Shown piece by piece: positions 22,357 through 32,899 of a DNA stretch of 64,000 nucleotides. Source of the stretch: Anthoceros angustus (Eukaryota > Streptophyta > Anthocerotopsida > Anthocerotales > Anthocerotaceae); the NCBI GenBank assembly GCA_010909165.1, contig MU008160.1, positions 124,001-188,000 of the forward strand. Direction: 5' to 3'. The position numbers and the translations under genes were made by a program. The notes under the pieces were generated by a model, which made no database searches, was not told where the DNA came from, and saw only the letters and a program-made list of their open reading frames with translations. Positions within the stretch are counted from its first letter, which is position 1, and every line of letters begins with the position of its first letter.

Positions 22357-23283
22357 TTACTCTTCGCCTGAATCGAGACCCTCATCCCCTTCCACACAGG
22401 CCTCATCTCCATCATCATCACTATCCATTGCCTCCTCCGAAGTGTATGGTTGAATGTGAGGATGGAGCGCACTCAGCTTTTCCTTTATAGCTTTCTTATC
22501 TGCTGCGTACAGATGTTTCCTGGAAGTGAGTTGAAACCCGTAGTATATAGTAACGGTTTTTCGCACAAAAACCTTTTGGATGTTGGGGGCCCTTTGCACT
22601 TTCCCTGACCTTTTTTTGGCAGGTGGTCCAATGTCAGTTTCAGTCCTTTGAAAATATTCCCCAACATATTTGCCCTCATAAGCATTCGTGTGCTCAGTCC
22701 GCCACCAGCGCACAAGTAAATACGGTTCAGCGGCCCGAGGTGCATACTTACAACCTTCGCTACCCAGAACACCCTATTGTGTGTGTCACCCTCGCACGGT
22801 GTCACAATAAACATTCCTTTCTGTATCTCCATGATATCGCCACCCATCCTGCTTGCCTCCTCTTCTTGGCGTTCAATACTTTGGTAGGCCCCTAGATACA
22901 TGTCCTTGTGGTCTGTCACGCAATAGAGTGTCATCCAATATAGCTTCTTCCGGTATGTGCAAAGGGGGGACTCGGGCTTCAGTGGCAGCCCTATCGTACC
23001 ATCTCCAAGGGTTTTGCTGAACAAGCCCAATGTTATGATCCACAATATTTGCGATTTCGTGTTGATCATTCCAGAAATCCATCCACCATTCTTCCTCCAC
23101 AGCAGTCAAATGAGTTGGTAGCTTCATCAGTCCTTTTTTCAAGTGATCCATGCCTTCACGTGCAGTCAAACCCCCATCACTAGCCATCTTGTCCTTCGCC
23201 CGCAATGCCATCAAAGGAGCGGGCCCGACGACGGTGTCTGGAACAAAAGTCAAGAACTGAAGCCCACCTTCAGATTCCCACAA
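22357..23283 (-). pseudogene. C-terminal half of a DUF7869-type mobile-element-like protein
   Basis: Three overlapping minus-strand frames read as one decayed reading frame. It starts with LQFLTFVPDTVVGP, then an EEEWWMDFWNDQHEI segment, then VTPCEGDTHNRVFWVAKVV and VRWWRTEHTNAYEGKYVGEY, and ends in an acidic tail (DSDDDGDEACVEG...) with a stop at 22,357. This layout fits the region downstream of the DUF7869 core in the multicopy plant proteins of that group. The matching core domain lies immediately to the right but on the opposite strand, so one of the two pieces has been inverted. Frame changes occur near 22,880-23,069 and 22,700. Confidence 0.55.
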
Positions 23284-24007
23284 GGAGGAAATGGAGTATT
23301 GCTTATTGCAAAGAACGGTAACCTTGCTGATGAAGCATCGGTCGAAGTCCTACAAGGAGCCGCAGAAATATATGTTGTTACCTATCAACGGCATGGGCCA
23401 GAAAAGAACATCTCTGCCGCATATTTTGAGGTGGCCAAAGGACTTGAAGGAGGATAGTCGGATCACAGTGCATGTTGTTGGATGCATGATACATAATTAC
23501 ACGTTCAGAGCGCGGGCGTATTTGCATTATGTCAATCTCAGGAATGATGCAAATTTAAATATAACTATTATCCAGGACGTTATACACACATACGAAGGGA
23601 TACTTCCCAAAGTCTTATACCTGCAGCTGGACAACACATGCTGGGAGAACAAGAACCAGCTTCTATTTGCGTACTTGAACATGCTCGTTGAACTCGGGAC
23701 GTTCGAAAAGGTGAAGGTTGGATTCCTCCTCGTGGGGCATACGCACGACCAAGTGGATCAAATTTTTCTTGTTTCTCTAAGCATTTAAAACATAAGGAGG
23801 CCCGGTCATTGCGAACTATGCAAGAAATATTAAAGGCTTCGTTCACGCCGAATCCAGAGGTGAAAGTATTGACAGAGGTGGCTGACTTCCGGACATACGT
23901 ATGGCCATTACAATTAGTAAACGGCAGCCGGAAATATACAGCTGTGGTCCGGAAGTTGAACAATTTTTCATTTCAGCACCAGTTCAAAATCACCTGCGAG
24001 GACAAAG
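23284..24007 (+). pseudogene. DUF7869-like core domain, inverted relative to its tail
   Basis: A frame to 23,788 reads VHVVGCMIHNYTFRARAYLH, then LPKVLYLQLDNTCWENKNQL, then VKVGFLLVGHTHDQVDQIF. The LQLDN..ENKN and VGHTH(D/E)..DQ signatures are those of DUF7869, an RNase H-like domain found in repetitive plant genes and some transposons. After a frameshift it continues with MQEILKASFTPNPEVKVL to about 24,000. It ends where LTR fragment D begins. Confidence 0.6.
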
Positions 24008-24590
24008 TTGGACGGTGACGCTATCAAAAGTCCAGACAGCCTGGAAGATATCCAGGTGCCACTCCTCTACCAACTCCTCCGCTTCCTCCAGCCAGGGTCC
24101 GAAGTCTGGGTAGCGTTTGGTGACAATGTTTCGCTCCACTAAGCGCCAGGGTTCCCACACTTCCGCCGCCTTCTTGGGCCCCATTGCTGCGTTCACGTTG
24201 TTCGGCTGCTGAGGGTGGAGGCTTCGCAACTCTCCGTTCTCTCGTCGCTGAGTCAATCGCTCCAGTCGCAAAGGCAGGCTACTCGCAAGGATGCTCGGGC
24301 GCTTGAAGAGACAATGCCAGAGAGCGGGGTGTCTTAGCGCGAGAGACTGCGAAAACCGCCGCGAGGTTGCCTGAAAGAATGACCTTCGCTCGGGGTGGCG
24401 GCGTCGAGAGTAACCGAAGCGCGGATGGGCGTCCCTTCGCTGCCCGTAACTGTCAGAGGCCTGCATAGCTTACTCTAGCCTTACGCCGCAGTACTCTGTC
24501 TGCGCGTGCTCTAGCCTTACGGCACAGCTAGCTTTTGCGCGAAGCCTAGCCGGCGCGCCTGGGGCGTGAATACCTGCCTATAACGGCCAC
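24008..24590 (-). mobile_element. Ty3/gypsy LTR fragment D with the best-preserved LTR reading frame
   Basis: Minus-strand match to the first third of the 4.2-kb LTR of element A. From ATG at 24,184 it encodes MGPKKAAEVWEPWRLVERN, then RYPDFGPWLEEAEELVEE and WHLDIFQAVWTFDSVTV. The same frame, broken, occurs in LTR copies B, C and both LTRs of A. The frame is also open upstream of the ATG to 24,466. It abuts the DUF7869-like remnant. No known family is recognised for the peptide. Confidence 0.75.
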
Positions 24591-24598
24591 TAGTAACC

Positions 24599-25047
24599 CT
24601 ACGGTCCTGGTCCGCTGCATGCCTGTCCACCTCTCAGCACCGTCAGGAGATAAGAGTCTAGAGAAGCTTGCCATTTTTCTAAAAAGTCGAAGACTGAATT
24701 TCCTTCTACTAGTTTGATTGAAAGTAATTGATCTTGGGCGTATAGTCTAAAAGCCGTACTCCCCTCTAGGTATGTTGATCGAAGCTTGTCCCACATGGCT
24801 TTGGCTGTGTCAAGTCTTTTGATAATAGGTATTAACCTATCCCCAACATGCAGCAGGATGTCTGAACGGGCTTGGGCATCTTTAAGCAGCCATGCAGGTA
24901 GATGAGCATGGTCCGTTGTGGGCACAGCTTCTGAACCTGACACGACAGGCCATGTGGAACTTCTCAAGAGGAGCATCTCAATTTGTGGTAGTTGACGCTT
25001 GTCAACTTGTCAATATGATATGCCCTAATGCTAGAGGGATTTGCCAT
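24599..25047 (-). pseudogene. Ty1/copia gag fragment
   Basis: The likely gag start is at 25,047 (MANPSSIRAYHIDKLTSVNY), a frameshift follows near 24,980, then LLKDAQARSDILLHVGDRL, TAKAMWDKLRSTYLEGS and NSVFDFLEKWQASLDSYL. This is the copia gag (UBN2-type) fold region. It is truncated at 24,599 against the LTR D fragment. A primer-binding site on the same strand lies about 440 bp upstream, which fits a 5' end of the element. Confidence 0.7.
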
Positions 25048-25484
25048 GATTTTCTAAGTTATAGTATTGCAGTACTTAGGGTCGGTTTGTAATAAGGGCT
25101 ATTTGAGCAGAAAGCTCTCGTAGGGAGGAGAAGATGTCATGCTGTCTTCTATAGATATCATCAAGGTATGTTGTAAGGCTAGAAATGTGTGTACTTTGAT
25201 GAAGCAAAGTGCAAAGCTGATTGATTGTCTAACAAGTTTGTTTGTTGTCCTTTGATGTAGAAGAATAATATCAGAATTTGTGAGACTAGGTGGTGAGGCA
25301 TTTCTACAAGTACGAGGATGATATGTGGCTTTCAGACCGTGTACAAGAGTTTTTCTTCTACTGCTAGCATTTTGTTCATGATGCTCTACACGGCATCGAG
25401 GGCAGACTCTATCCATATTGGAGTGTGTGTTTTAGATTCTGCCCTGCATCATGCTTCTAAGAATGTTGGGCCATATCGATAGTG

Positions 25485-25496
25485 GCTCTGATACCA
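25485..25496 (-). other. copia primer-binding site (initiator tRNA-Met type)
   Basis: TGGTATCAGAGC on the minus strand, the standard primer site of plant copia elements. It faces the gag fragment at 24.6-25.05 kb. The LTR expected at higher coordinates is reduced to a short palindromic stretch. Confidence 0.7.
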
Positions 25497-25500
25497 TGTG

Positions 25501-25531
25501 CGTAAACAGCATGGAGAGCATGCTGTTTACG
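25501..25531. repeat. 12-bp inverted repeat (hairpin)
   Basis: GTAAACAGCATG and CATGCTGTTTAC are separated by only a few bases. The first arm is repeated again near 25,545. It lies immediately next to the copia primer site. Confidence 0.7.
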
Positions 25532-25789
25532 TAAACCATGTGCGTAAACAGCATGGAGAGTTCTTCCCTTTGCCTTCGAGCTTGTCACTGGGAAGTTCTG
25601 TGGTATCGTTCAACATGATCCTCTTCCTGCAGATGATTCTACCATGGAGGCATGAACACGAAGGAAAGAACTCTGACCGGTTCGTTAGGAACTTGGAAGG
25701 CGGAACTCGAAAGGAAGAACTCTGATTACTGCTTTTCTTGTGTAACGGACCGATGTTTAGGGCTTGCAGGGCTAGCTAGCTGCCTGAAT

Positions 25790-25935
25790 AGGGTTTCTGT
25801 AGTTTCATTTGACAATGTCGGCCGGCAGGTTGAGCTGTGGAAGGCTGACCATGTTCGCCGTTTTCTAGCCCACAGTCTTTCAGCCTTCATTGATATCGTA
25901 GTCTCGTTTGTTGCCATGGTGGGGATTGTCTGCTA
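25790..25935 (+). repeat. diverged third copy of the 18.0-kb block
   Basis: The GGCCGGCA(C/G)GTTGAGCT(C/G)TGGAAGGCTG block and the following TTTGTTGCCATGGTGGGGAT are shared. The sequence then diverges before the YqgF-like exon, which is absent. Confidence 0.6.
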
Positions 25936-25999
25936 ACTGACGGATGTATCTGGAGCTCATCTTTAACAGTTGGCCGGTTGATACATACGGTAAGGCCCT

Positions 26000-26640
26000 A
26001 CACGAGGAACGCGGCGGACTGGCCTTCCTCCTTCAATCAAGAATCTGATCCGGAACCGTGTAACCCTTGAGCTGCAGCCCGGCCATCGTGAACTGAAAGC
26101 ACCGGTCTCCTGCTTGATTGTCAGGGCAGTCACTCGATGAGCACGTCTTGTGAAGTTGAGCTTTAGGATCGTGTTCGCACTCCACACAAAGCTATTCAAA
26201 GAAGGCTTAGGAGAGCCCTAGGTGAACAACACAGCGGGCAATCATATTTGTGGACATCAAGAACAGGGGCACTGACACTGTGGGCATAAAACACAGAAGC
26301 TGATCAATGCACTGGAGTTGTTCTGCATATTTCTCGACCATTCCTAGGATGGGCAGCTGGTCTGCAGCAGAAAGCTCGGCTCGGTGTACATCCACATATG
26401 ACAAGCGGTCACAGTTTGAAAGTAACCAGGCTTCAAACTTGAAGTTTGAAGTCTGTTCTATCTTGAGAAATAAATTAGTCTGCGAGACTAACTCTTTTGA
26501 TCAATTTGGTGCACAATGCATCAACTTGCGAGCTTCGGATTCATGTGCTGGCCTTGCTGCCCTTCCCGTCTCCCAGCTGCTTTAGTTCCACATTCGTGAT
26601 GTAGCTTGCAGCTGAGCTGCTGGAAACCTCATTAGCTCCC
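26000..26640. other. no recognisable gene; contains an inverted-repeat arm
   Basis: The only structure seen is a 60-bp stretch at about 26,455-26,515 that recurs inverted at about 33,243-33,300. It marks the outer limit of the GLP3/GLP4 inverted duplication. Confidence 0.5.
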
Positions 26641-26990
26641 GTGTGGAGTAGTCAAGATGCTGAGCATGGTTGAAATTGTCTCTTGATGTTGTGTGAAGTG
26701 GCTTATGCTATGTGCGTGTACAAAAAGATCCATCAAAGAGTATTTTATCAAGCATATGCGTGCAAATTCATACAAAGAGAATTTTGAAGTACGTTATACA
26801 TCAAAATACACAATAAGTGTAGTAAACCGACACCCTCACAAGTTGAGAGCACGTCTCTATATATAGACGGGTGTCTCCAACGGATCTCATCGGTTCTAGC
26901 AAGCCACATATGATTCCGATCTCTAACAGGATATATCAAAGTGTTTGTTCGTACAGCCTAGCGGGTCGTGAATTAAAGGAGCCAGAGAAG

Positions 26991-27698
26991 CTAGAGATGG
27001 AACAGGCGCTTCTGCGCATCCAGGAGGTACTGGGTCTGCTTGGGCGTGATTCCGAATGCCTGCCCTAAAACATCCGAAGGAATGTCGGAACTCATGAGAG
27101 CGCTCACAAAGTTTTGAGCAGGAGAGTACTGCGTGTTCAGAGCCGAGATGACCCAAGACAGACCGTCCGCCACATTCTTCATGAAAATCAAAGATCCCCG
27201 AGGAAACACAAACACTTCTCCCTTCTTCAAAAGGGTCTTGTACAGCTTGTGGCTCTGAGACGGCACGAACGCCACCTCCAGCTCTCCCTCCACCATGTAG
27301 ATGATCTCGGTGGCTCGTGCGTGGTGGTGGGGTGGGTTGAGCCCCCTTGCCGAAGTCGATCCTCTGCAATGCAATGCCCAAAGTGTTGAGCCCCGGGAAG
27401 ACGTTCACAAACCCGCTGGTGATGACGCAGCCCAGAGGGTGCTTGCTGGTGTCGCCCGGCGTCACCAAGCCAGAGAATTTGAAATCCTCAGCGGTGGTCT
27501 CTTCCACCGACTTACAGGTGAACCCATTGATGTGGGGTTGGGGTTCTTCACGTCCTTCGCCACACAGAAATCCTGCAGCGGGTCGGGGTCCGAAGCAGCC
27601 GTGAAGCTGGGCGCGCAAGCAACGAAGAAGAGCACAGCAGACGAGATCACAATCAGCTGCATCGTTGCGTCCAGGAGCGAGGTCTCGCAGCGGGCCAT
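26991..27698 (-). pseudogene. germin-like protein 3, two frameshifts
   Basis: Closest to GLP2 in its 5' half. Relative to the intact genes it lacks one G in a G5 run (near 27,537, after KNPNP) and two C in a C7 run (near 27,344, before GLNPPHHH). The first shifts the frame and the second restores it. About 64 codons, including both sides of the second germin cysteine, are misread, while the cupin motifs and C terminus are back in frame. Both lesions are in homopolymers, so a sequencing error is possible, in which case this is an intact gene. The Ile-for-His change in motif 2 is present. The TATA box is conserved 122 bp upstream. Confidence 0.8.
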
Positions 27699-27819
27699 GG
27701 TTGAGGAGTTGGGTCAACGGGACAAAGATCCTTGAGCGATAGAACGTAAGTTGCAGGGGAAATCGAAAACTGGAATGCCGAGCGCTGCAAACGGTGATAG
27801 TGGATGCAGGCTGGCCGGG

Positions 27820-27826
27820 CTTTATA
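27820..27826 (-). promoter_or_regulatory. TATA box of GLP3
   Basis: TATAAAG on the minus strand in the same conserved block as GLP2 and GLP4, so the promoter looks undamaged. Confidence 0.65.
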
Positions 27827-28619
27827 CCATCGCCCACAAGGCCAGATCGCACTGCCAGGCATGATCGTACGTGTGCACAGCCGTTAATCCGGTGTTCTGA
27901 GGTCCAGATGGTCTGCAACAAAAATCTGTGGAGGGGAAATTTTAGAAAATTCGCAAGCACATGAAGGGTCTGCAAGTTGGATATGGGTGCGTGATGGCAT
28001 GCCGGGATGCAGGGCGCTAACGCTGTGCGTCCGGACACTGATTTCGATGCCAGCTGACGTCTGGCCGACAAGGATTTTTGGGAAGTGGTGCATCGAAGTT
28101 TCGGAGTCAGCTTCCAGCCCATTGCATGGAACTAGTCATGGCAGAGCAAGTTAGGTTTCTGGGAGACAGGGTCAACTCGCCTGTACGTACGCACCCACGG
28201 CGTCTTAGCACCAGATCCTCTCCTCGATTGAATAATGAGATCGATCTTGGAAGTTGCAAGTTGCACCAATGCCTTCCTGGTTTTAGGGACCCTTTCATGG
28301 CCGACGATCCGGTCACCATCTCTTGTCAGGCTGCGGTCCCGGGAACTTTCCTTCTATCGCTGGTTGCATTTACTGCCCCAGAAGCTCGGTGCTGATGGAC
28401 GGCCCGACACAAATGAAACCCACAAATCAGAAACCACCAGCCACACATTATATGCGGCATGCCATGACTGCAGTAGCGGGAAGGCGCTGTTGCGTGGTTT
28501 GTTGGAAACTTGGAAGGCGAAAGAACGAATTCTGACTGGTTAGATGTCCATCGATTACAACTTAGGGTTTATTGCAAATTAGGGTTTGCTAGGCTACCTA
28601 GCTGGTCTATGGTTCCCGA

Positions 28620-28765
28620 TTAGGGTTTCTGCAATTTCTGTTTCCAATGTTGGCCGGCACGTTGAGCTCTGGAAGGCTGGCGATGTTTGCCGTCTTCTAG
28701 CCCGCAATCTGTCGGCCCCCATTGACATTGCAGTCTCGTTTGTTGCCATGGTGGGGATTGTCTTC
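28620..28765 (+). repeat. second copy of the 18.0-kb block
   Basis: Near-identical to 18,000-18,150, again lying upstream of a YqgF-like exon. Confidence 0.65.
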
Positions 28766-28841
28766 GGATGTGTCTGGAGGTGGTTTTGAACAGTTGGCCT
28801 GTTGTTACATATGGTGGGGCCCTACACGAGGAACGCGGCGG

Positions 28842-28961
28842 GTGTCACGTAAGGAGCTGTTCCAGCTGGCCCGCTCTGGTCAGTGACTGTTAGGGATGGA
28901 CGTGGGAGACCGTAGTATCGGCTTGGGGATCTCAGATGTTGCCAATCCGGTCACCTCTCCC
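28842..28961 (+). pseudogene. YqgF-like orphan exon, copy with stop codon
   Basis: Same exon as 18,225-18,343 (KELFQLARSGQ then LLGMDVGDRSIGLGISD). A TGA at 28884-28886 replaces the Cys codon, just before the signature. This copy is therefore a pseudogene even if spliced. No downstream exon was seen. Confidence 0.65.
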
Positions 28962-29419
28962 GTTAGGGTTTTTTCCCGGTTGCTTGTTTCCTGTTCTCCA
29001 ACGTTGCAACCCCGTGCTTTGTTGATGCTTGTATGACGTGAAAGCCCTGTGCAGGTGCAAGATGCAATGTGCGCTGCGTTGCAGGCTAGATGCCTCATCA
29101 TCTTGAATGTGTCTATAGTCGCACTACATTTAACTGCTTCTTGAATTTTGCTGCTTGCTCAGCTAGTAGATCAGGCTGCAACCGTCGGAACCATGTTTGT
29201 TTGACACAGTCATCGACCAAACCAGCGAGCCAGTTCTAGTGAGAGCATCTTGATTCTGCCTTTGTAGGATCTTGGGTGTCTTTTTCGTCGCCTGGCGGAC
29301 GCTTTGACTGTCCGCTCGTTTGTCTGCTGGTGTGCTTGTAATTGCTGTGTGCACATTGTGGTTTATTTACCAAAGAACAAACTTCTGTTTATATTTCGAT
29401 GTGCATTAGTGTAGCTCGG

Positions 29420-29650
29420 TACGCCCAGTGGACAGAAGCGTTATGGTCCTTCGTTCATCCCTTCGGAACAGTGGTTGTGCAACTCTGTACGTAGTCTACC
29501 GTTTCGTCTTGTTGCAGTGTCGTATGCCGATTGCAGTCAGGTCATTGTGATAGTATTCATGATATTTTCTCTGCGTCGACCGTTTTCCAGGATCATCTGT
29601 TGCTCAACTTTCTTCCATTGGACTCGTGATTGGTCACCGTCTTGCCTTTC
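29420..29650 (+). repeat. Q-type segment, truncated third locus
   Basis: Matches 18,812-19,035 with small differences (for example a missing TTT after CATCTG). It ends near 29,650, where unrelated T-rich sequence begins. Confidence 0.7.
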
Positions 29651-30180
29651 TATATTCTAGAGACTTCCTTCTAGTTCTCTTGGCTACCCAATTGTTTTTC
29701 TCTTTCTTTTTCGTGTTTTTTCCGGTTTGACAGTTTTTCATTTTTCGTCGTTGCGGTTTCGGCTTTGGCTGCCTGGCTGTGGCACTCGGCCGTTCTCCTG
29801 TTGGAGTCTACGGAAATGAACCTATCCTTGCAGGGGAAAGCGGAGTTTGTTGCAATCAGTTTCTTTCTGGCTGTCGCGTGTGTGTGGCGTTTTGCCAGCA
29901 AGAAACTGATCTTTCTTTTAGGGTTTTTGCTTTTAGTGGAGCGTTTGAATTTCAGTGGCAGCGCTTTTTGCCTCGGTCTGCTTCTTTGGTTGTTGCGCGA
30001 AGGATGGGTTGCGGGATTGGGTCCCGTCGTTGTTCTGGTGCAGTCCTTTCCATGCAGCGTTCAGGCCGATTCGGTCGGGAAAACTAATCTGGCAGCAGTT
30101 GGCCAGGCCCTGATGGAGGAGGAGAATGCAGGTGGCGTCAGGAATGACTTGTAAGCTAGAGAAGTCTTTGCAGCCTTGTC
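29651..30180 (+). other. T-rich stretch then an open frame of unknown meaning
   Basis: A pyrimidine-rich tract (29,660-29,740) is followed by a 129-codon frame (29,765-30,154) with a hydrophobic middle (FLLGFLLLVE, LCLGLLLWLL style). Intron-like CAG and GT sites are present. I recognise no family, and composition alone could produce such a frame. Confidence 0.25.
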
Positions 30181-30189
30181 AAACGTTCG

Positions 30190-31085
30190 GCAACTTCCTG
30201 AACAAGCTTCTGAAGTTCTGGCCCATGAGAGCAATCGTGTCACAGAGACGTCACTGGGTACACTGTATGGCTGCAGGATTGTGGTGACGGGTAAGTGGGG
30301 TGCAGAGCCCTGACAAAATCCACGCTGAGATCAGTCTAAGCTGATCGATACACCTGGCAGATTCAAATTAATGCTGGACAGAGGAAAGTGTGCTTGCAGA
30401 TGGGAACTGTACTCAACAGACCTGCCCTTTATAATACATCTCCTCATCCTCATGAACGAGTTTGTGAGTAGCCAAATCGGTGAACGATGAATCTTCTGGA
30501 CCCTCTTGCATGACGGATTTGTGTGGGTAGAAAAATTTTGGGCCGAGCGAAGAAATCTGGGTCAGAGAAAATCAGGCCTGTGCTACGGTGGGACATTGAG
30601 AATTCGAATGATGCGCCCCTCATCATCTACTTCCATGGGCACATCCTGGGACATGAGCCTGCCCTACGGCTAGGGTAGCCAGGATAGGGGCGGGGGCGGG
30701 GGTGGGGGCCGACAGCCTCGGGTGGAGCATCTCTTGGTTACTTCGCTAAAGACATGAGCACGTCTTCGAGGCATTTTTTGGGGCATGGTTCGAGAACGAT
30801 TGGTTTTGCCAAACCTCACTTCCGTTAAATAACTGTCAAACACATCCGCACACGTTCACAGCCGATGCATGTACTGGCAGTGTGCAGTGCATAGCATCCA
30901 GTGGCTCGAGACCGGTAGCTGCCAGTGCCGGGTCTCCACTTCTCAGCAAACCAGCTGTACAGCATCTGATCACATGGATGCTGCAGCCTGCAGCTCCACA
31001 CTTTCAAAAACCTCACAGGATTACTGCAAAGAATACTGTAAGCAATGTTCTGAATTGGAATTGGAGAAGGCATGTAATCTATGAA
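30190..31085. repeat. diverged copy of 4,635-5,475
   Basis: Blocks such as CACAGAGACGTCACTGGGTAC, ACCTGCCCTTTATA and ACAGCATCTGATCACATGG are shared in the same order with 4.6-5.5 kb and 14.8-15.6 kb, with more substitutions and small insertions. No gene is recognised. Confidence 0.7.
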
Positions 31086-31896
31086 GTCCTCCATTGAGCA
31101 CTACGATTCTCCAGACCAAGTTTGCTGTGGTCTGCACTTGAAGAGGAAGGCTGCGGTCTAATGTCGGGTATACTTGCCAGGCTTCATGTTAGCATGGGGT
31201 AGATTGGAATGTAGAGATGGTGTGGGGCATTTGTAACTACTCCACCATTGCGTCATGGGCTACTTGGTCACTAGATCCATCGTGGAGTGTAAAATGGATA
31301 GGATAAGGTCGACCGTGGACAAGGACATGGGGAGTACTTATGGGCCATGGAGCATCGACCTCCTGGCGTAATAAATGCAACATGTGTGAGAAGGAGAGTT
31401 CCCGGAGCTGCAGCGCGGCAAGACATAGTGACCGGATCGGTAGACATGAATGGATCCCCAATGGCAGGAGGGGCAGGCCAAGTTGCGGCCTCCAAGATGG
31501 ATCTCATTATTCAAATCGGGGAGAGGATGTGTTGCTAGTCTCCCATTGGCGCATCGGGCTGATGCCATCGTCCAGAAACTCAACTTACTCTGCCGCGACA
31601 GTCCCAAGAAATGCCACTGAAGTTGACTCTGGAGGTTCCATTGCACTATGCAGCCTTTCCCAAAAATCCATGCCTGCCAGACGTTCGCTTGCCTCGAAAG
31701 CAGTGTGCGGAGGCACAGGGTTCGCGCCTCGCATCGCGCCCTTTCCTGTGTCCGCGAGTTTCCTTTCATGTGAATTTCCTAAAATTTCCTCTCCACAGAT
31801 TTTGTCGCAGGCCTCTGGACCTAAGAACACCCGGATTAGCGGCTGTGCACACGAACAAGCTGGTCTGGCAGTGCGATCTGGCCTTGTGGGCGATGG

Positions 31897-31903
31897 TATA
31901 AAG
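31897..31903 (+). promoter_or_regulatory. TATA box of GLP4
   Basis: TATAAAG within GTGGGCGATGGTATAAAG, 130 bp before the ATG, identical in context to GLP2 and GLP3. Confidence 0.7.
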
Positions 31904-32032
31904 CCTTGCCCGGCCCGTCTCCACCATTACCACCGATCTGCAGCACTCAGCGTTCTTGTCGCAGCGCAGTCTGCGACTTCCTCTGCATCGCTCTTGAAAG
32001 GATCTGAGTCTCGAGGACCCATCTCCTCAGCA

Positions 32033-32743
32033 ATGGCTCACTGCGACACCACTCTCCTGGACGCAACGATGCAGCTGATCGTGATCACGTCTGCTGTCCT
32101 CTTCTTGATTGTTTGCGCGCCCACCTTGACAGCTGCATCGGACCCCGACCCGCTGCAGGATTTCTGTGTGGCGAAGGACGTCAAGAACCCCAACCCCCAC
32201 ATCAATGGGTTCACCTGTAAGTCGGTGGAAGAGACCACCGCTGAGGATTTCAAATTCTCTGGCTTGGTGACGCCGGGCGACACCAGCAAGCACCCTCTGG
32301 GCTGCGTCATCACCAGCGGGTTTGTGAACGTCTTCCCGGGGCTCAACACTCTGGGCATTGCGTTGCAGAGGATCGACTTCGGCAAGGGGGGGCTCAACCC
32401 ACCCCACCACCACGCACGAGCCACCGAGATCATCTACATGGTGGAGGGAGAGCTGGAGGTGGCGTTCGTGCCGTCTCAGAGCCACAAGCTGTACAAGACC
32501 CTTCTGAAGAAGGGAGAAGTGTTTGTGTTTCCTCGGGGATCTTTGATTTTCATGAAGAATGTGGCGGACGGTCTGTCTTGGGTCATCTCGGCTCTGAACA
32601 CGCAGTACTCTCCTGCTCAGAACTTTGTGAGCGCTCTCATGAGTTCCAACATCCCTTCGGATGTTTTGGGGCAGGCATTCGGAATCACGCCCAAGCAGAC
32701 CCAGTATCTCCTGGATGCCCAGAAGCGCCTCTTCCATCTCTAG
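32033..32743 (+). CDS. germin-like protein 4 (secreted cupin)
   Basis: Intronless 236-residue protein. The frame is open far upstream, but the ATG at 32033 (MAHCDTTLLDATMQ) matches the other copies and lies 130 bp after a TATA box. It has a signal peptide of about 35 residues, the DFCV and TCKS cysteines, cupin motif 1 intact (NPPHHHARATEI), and motif 2 with Ile for His (FPRGSLIFMKN). It has slightly different residues from GLP1-3 (LIVCAPTLTAAS in the signal, SSNIPSD near the C terminus). It is the only copy on the plus strand and is head to head with GLP3. Its role is presumably as for GLP1. Confidence 0.94.
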   Translation: MAHCDTTLLDATMQLIVITSAVLFLIVCAPTLTAASDPDPLQDFCVAKDVKNPNPHINGFTCKSVEETTAEDFKFSGLVTPGDTSKHPLGCVITSGFVNVFPGLNTLGIALQRIDFGKGGLNPPHHHARATEIIYMVEGELEVAFVPSQSHKLYKTLLKKGEVFVFPRGSLIFMKNVADGLSWVISALNTQYSPAQNFVSALMSSNIPSDVLGQAFGITPKQTQYLLDAQKRLFHL

Positions 32744-32899
32744 CTTCTCTCGCTCCTTTCACGACGCGTTAGCCCGTACGAGCGAACACTTTGATATGTG
32801 CCTGCTAGAATCGAAGAGATCCGCTGCAGACACCGCCGTCTATATAGATTTGCTCAACTACGAGCAGTCCTGTTGGTGCCGTTTTACTATACTTGTGTA

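Noticed and set aside
26923-28122. 399-codon minus-strand frame overlapping GLP3
   Set aside because: It joins promoter sequence to the frameshifted middle of GLP3 and runs out of frame through the cupin motifs, so it is not a real protein.
29765-30154. Possible membrane protein
   Set aside because: The hydrophobic stretch comes from T-rich DNA. There is no start context, homologue or second copy to support it, so it is kept only as an open frame of unknown meaning.
31340-32032. Upstream extension of the GLP4 frame to 467 codons
   Set aside because: The extension covers the promoter and TATA box and has no protein similarity. The ATG at 32,033 matches the other copies.
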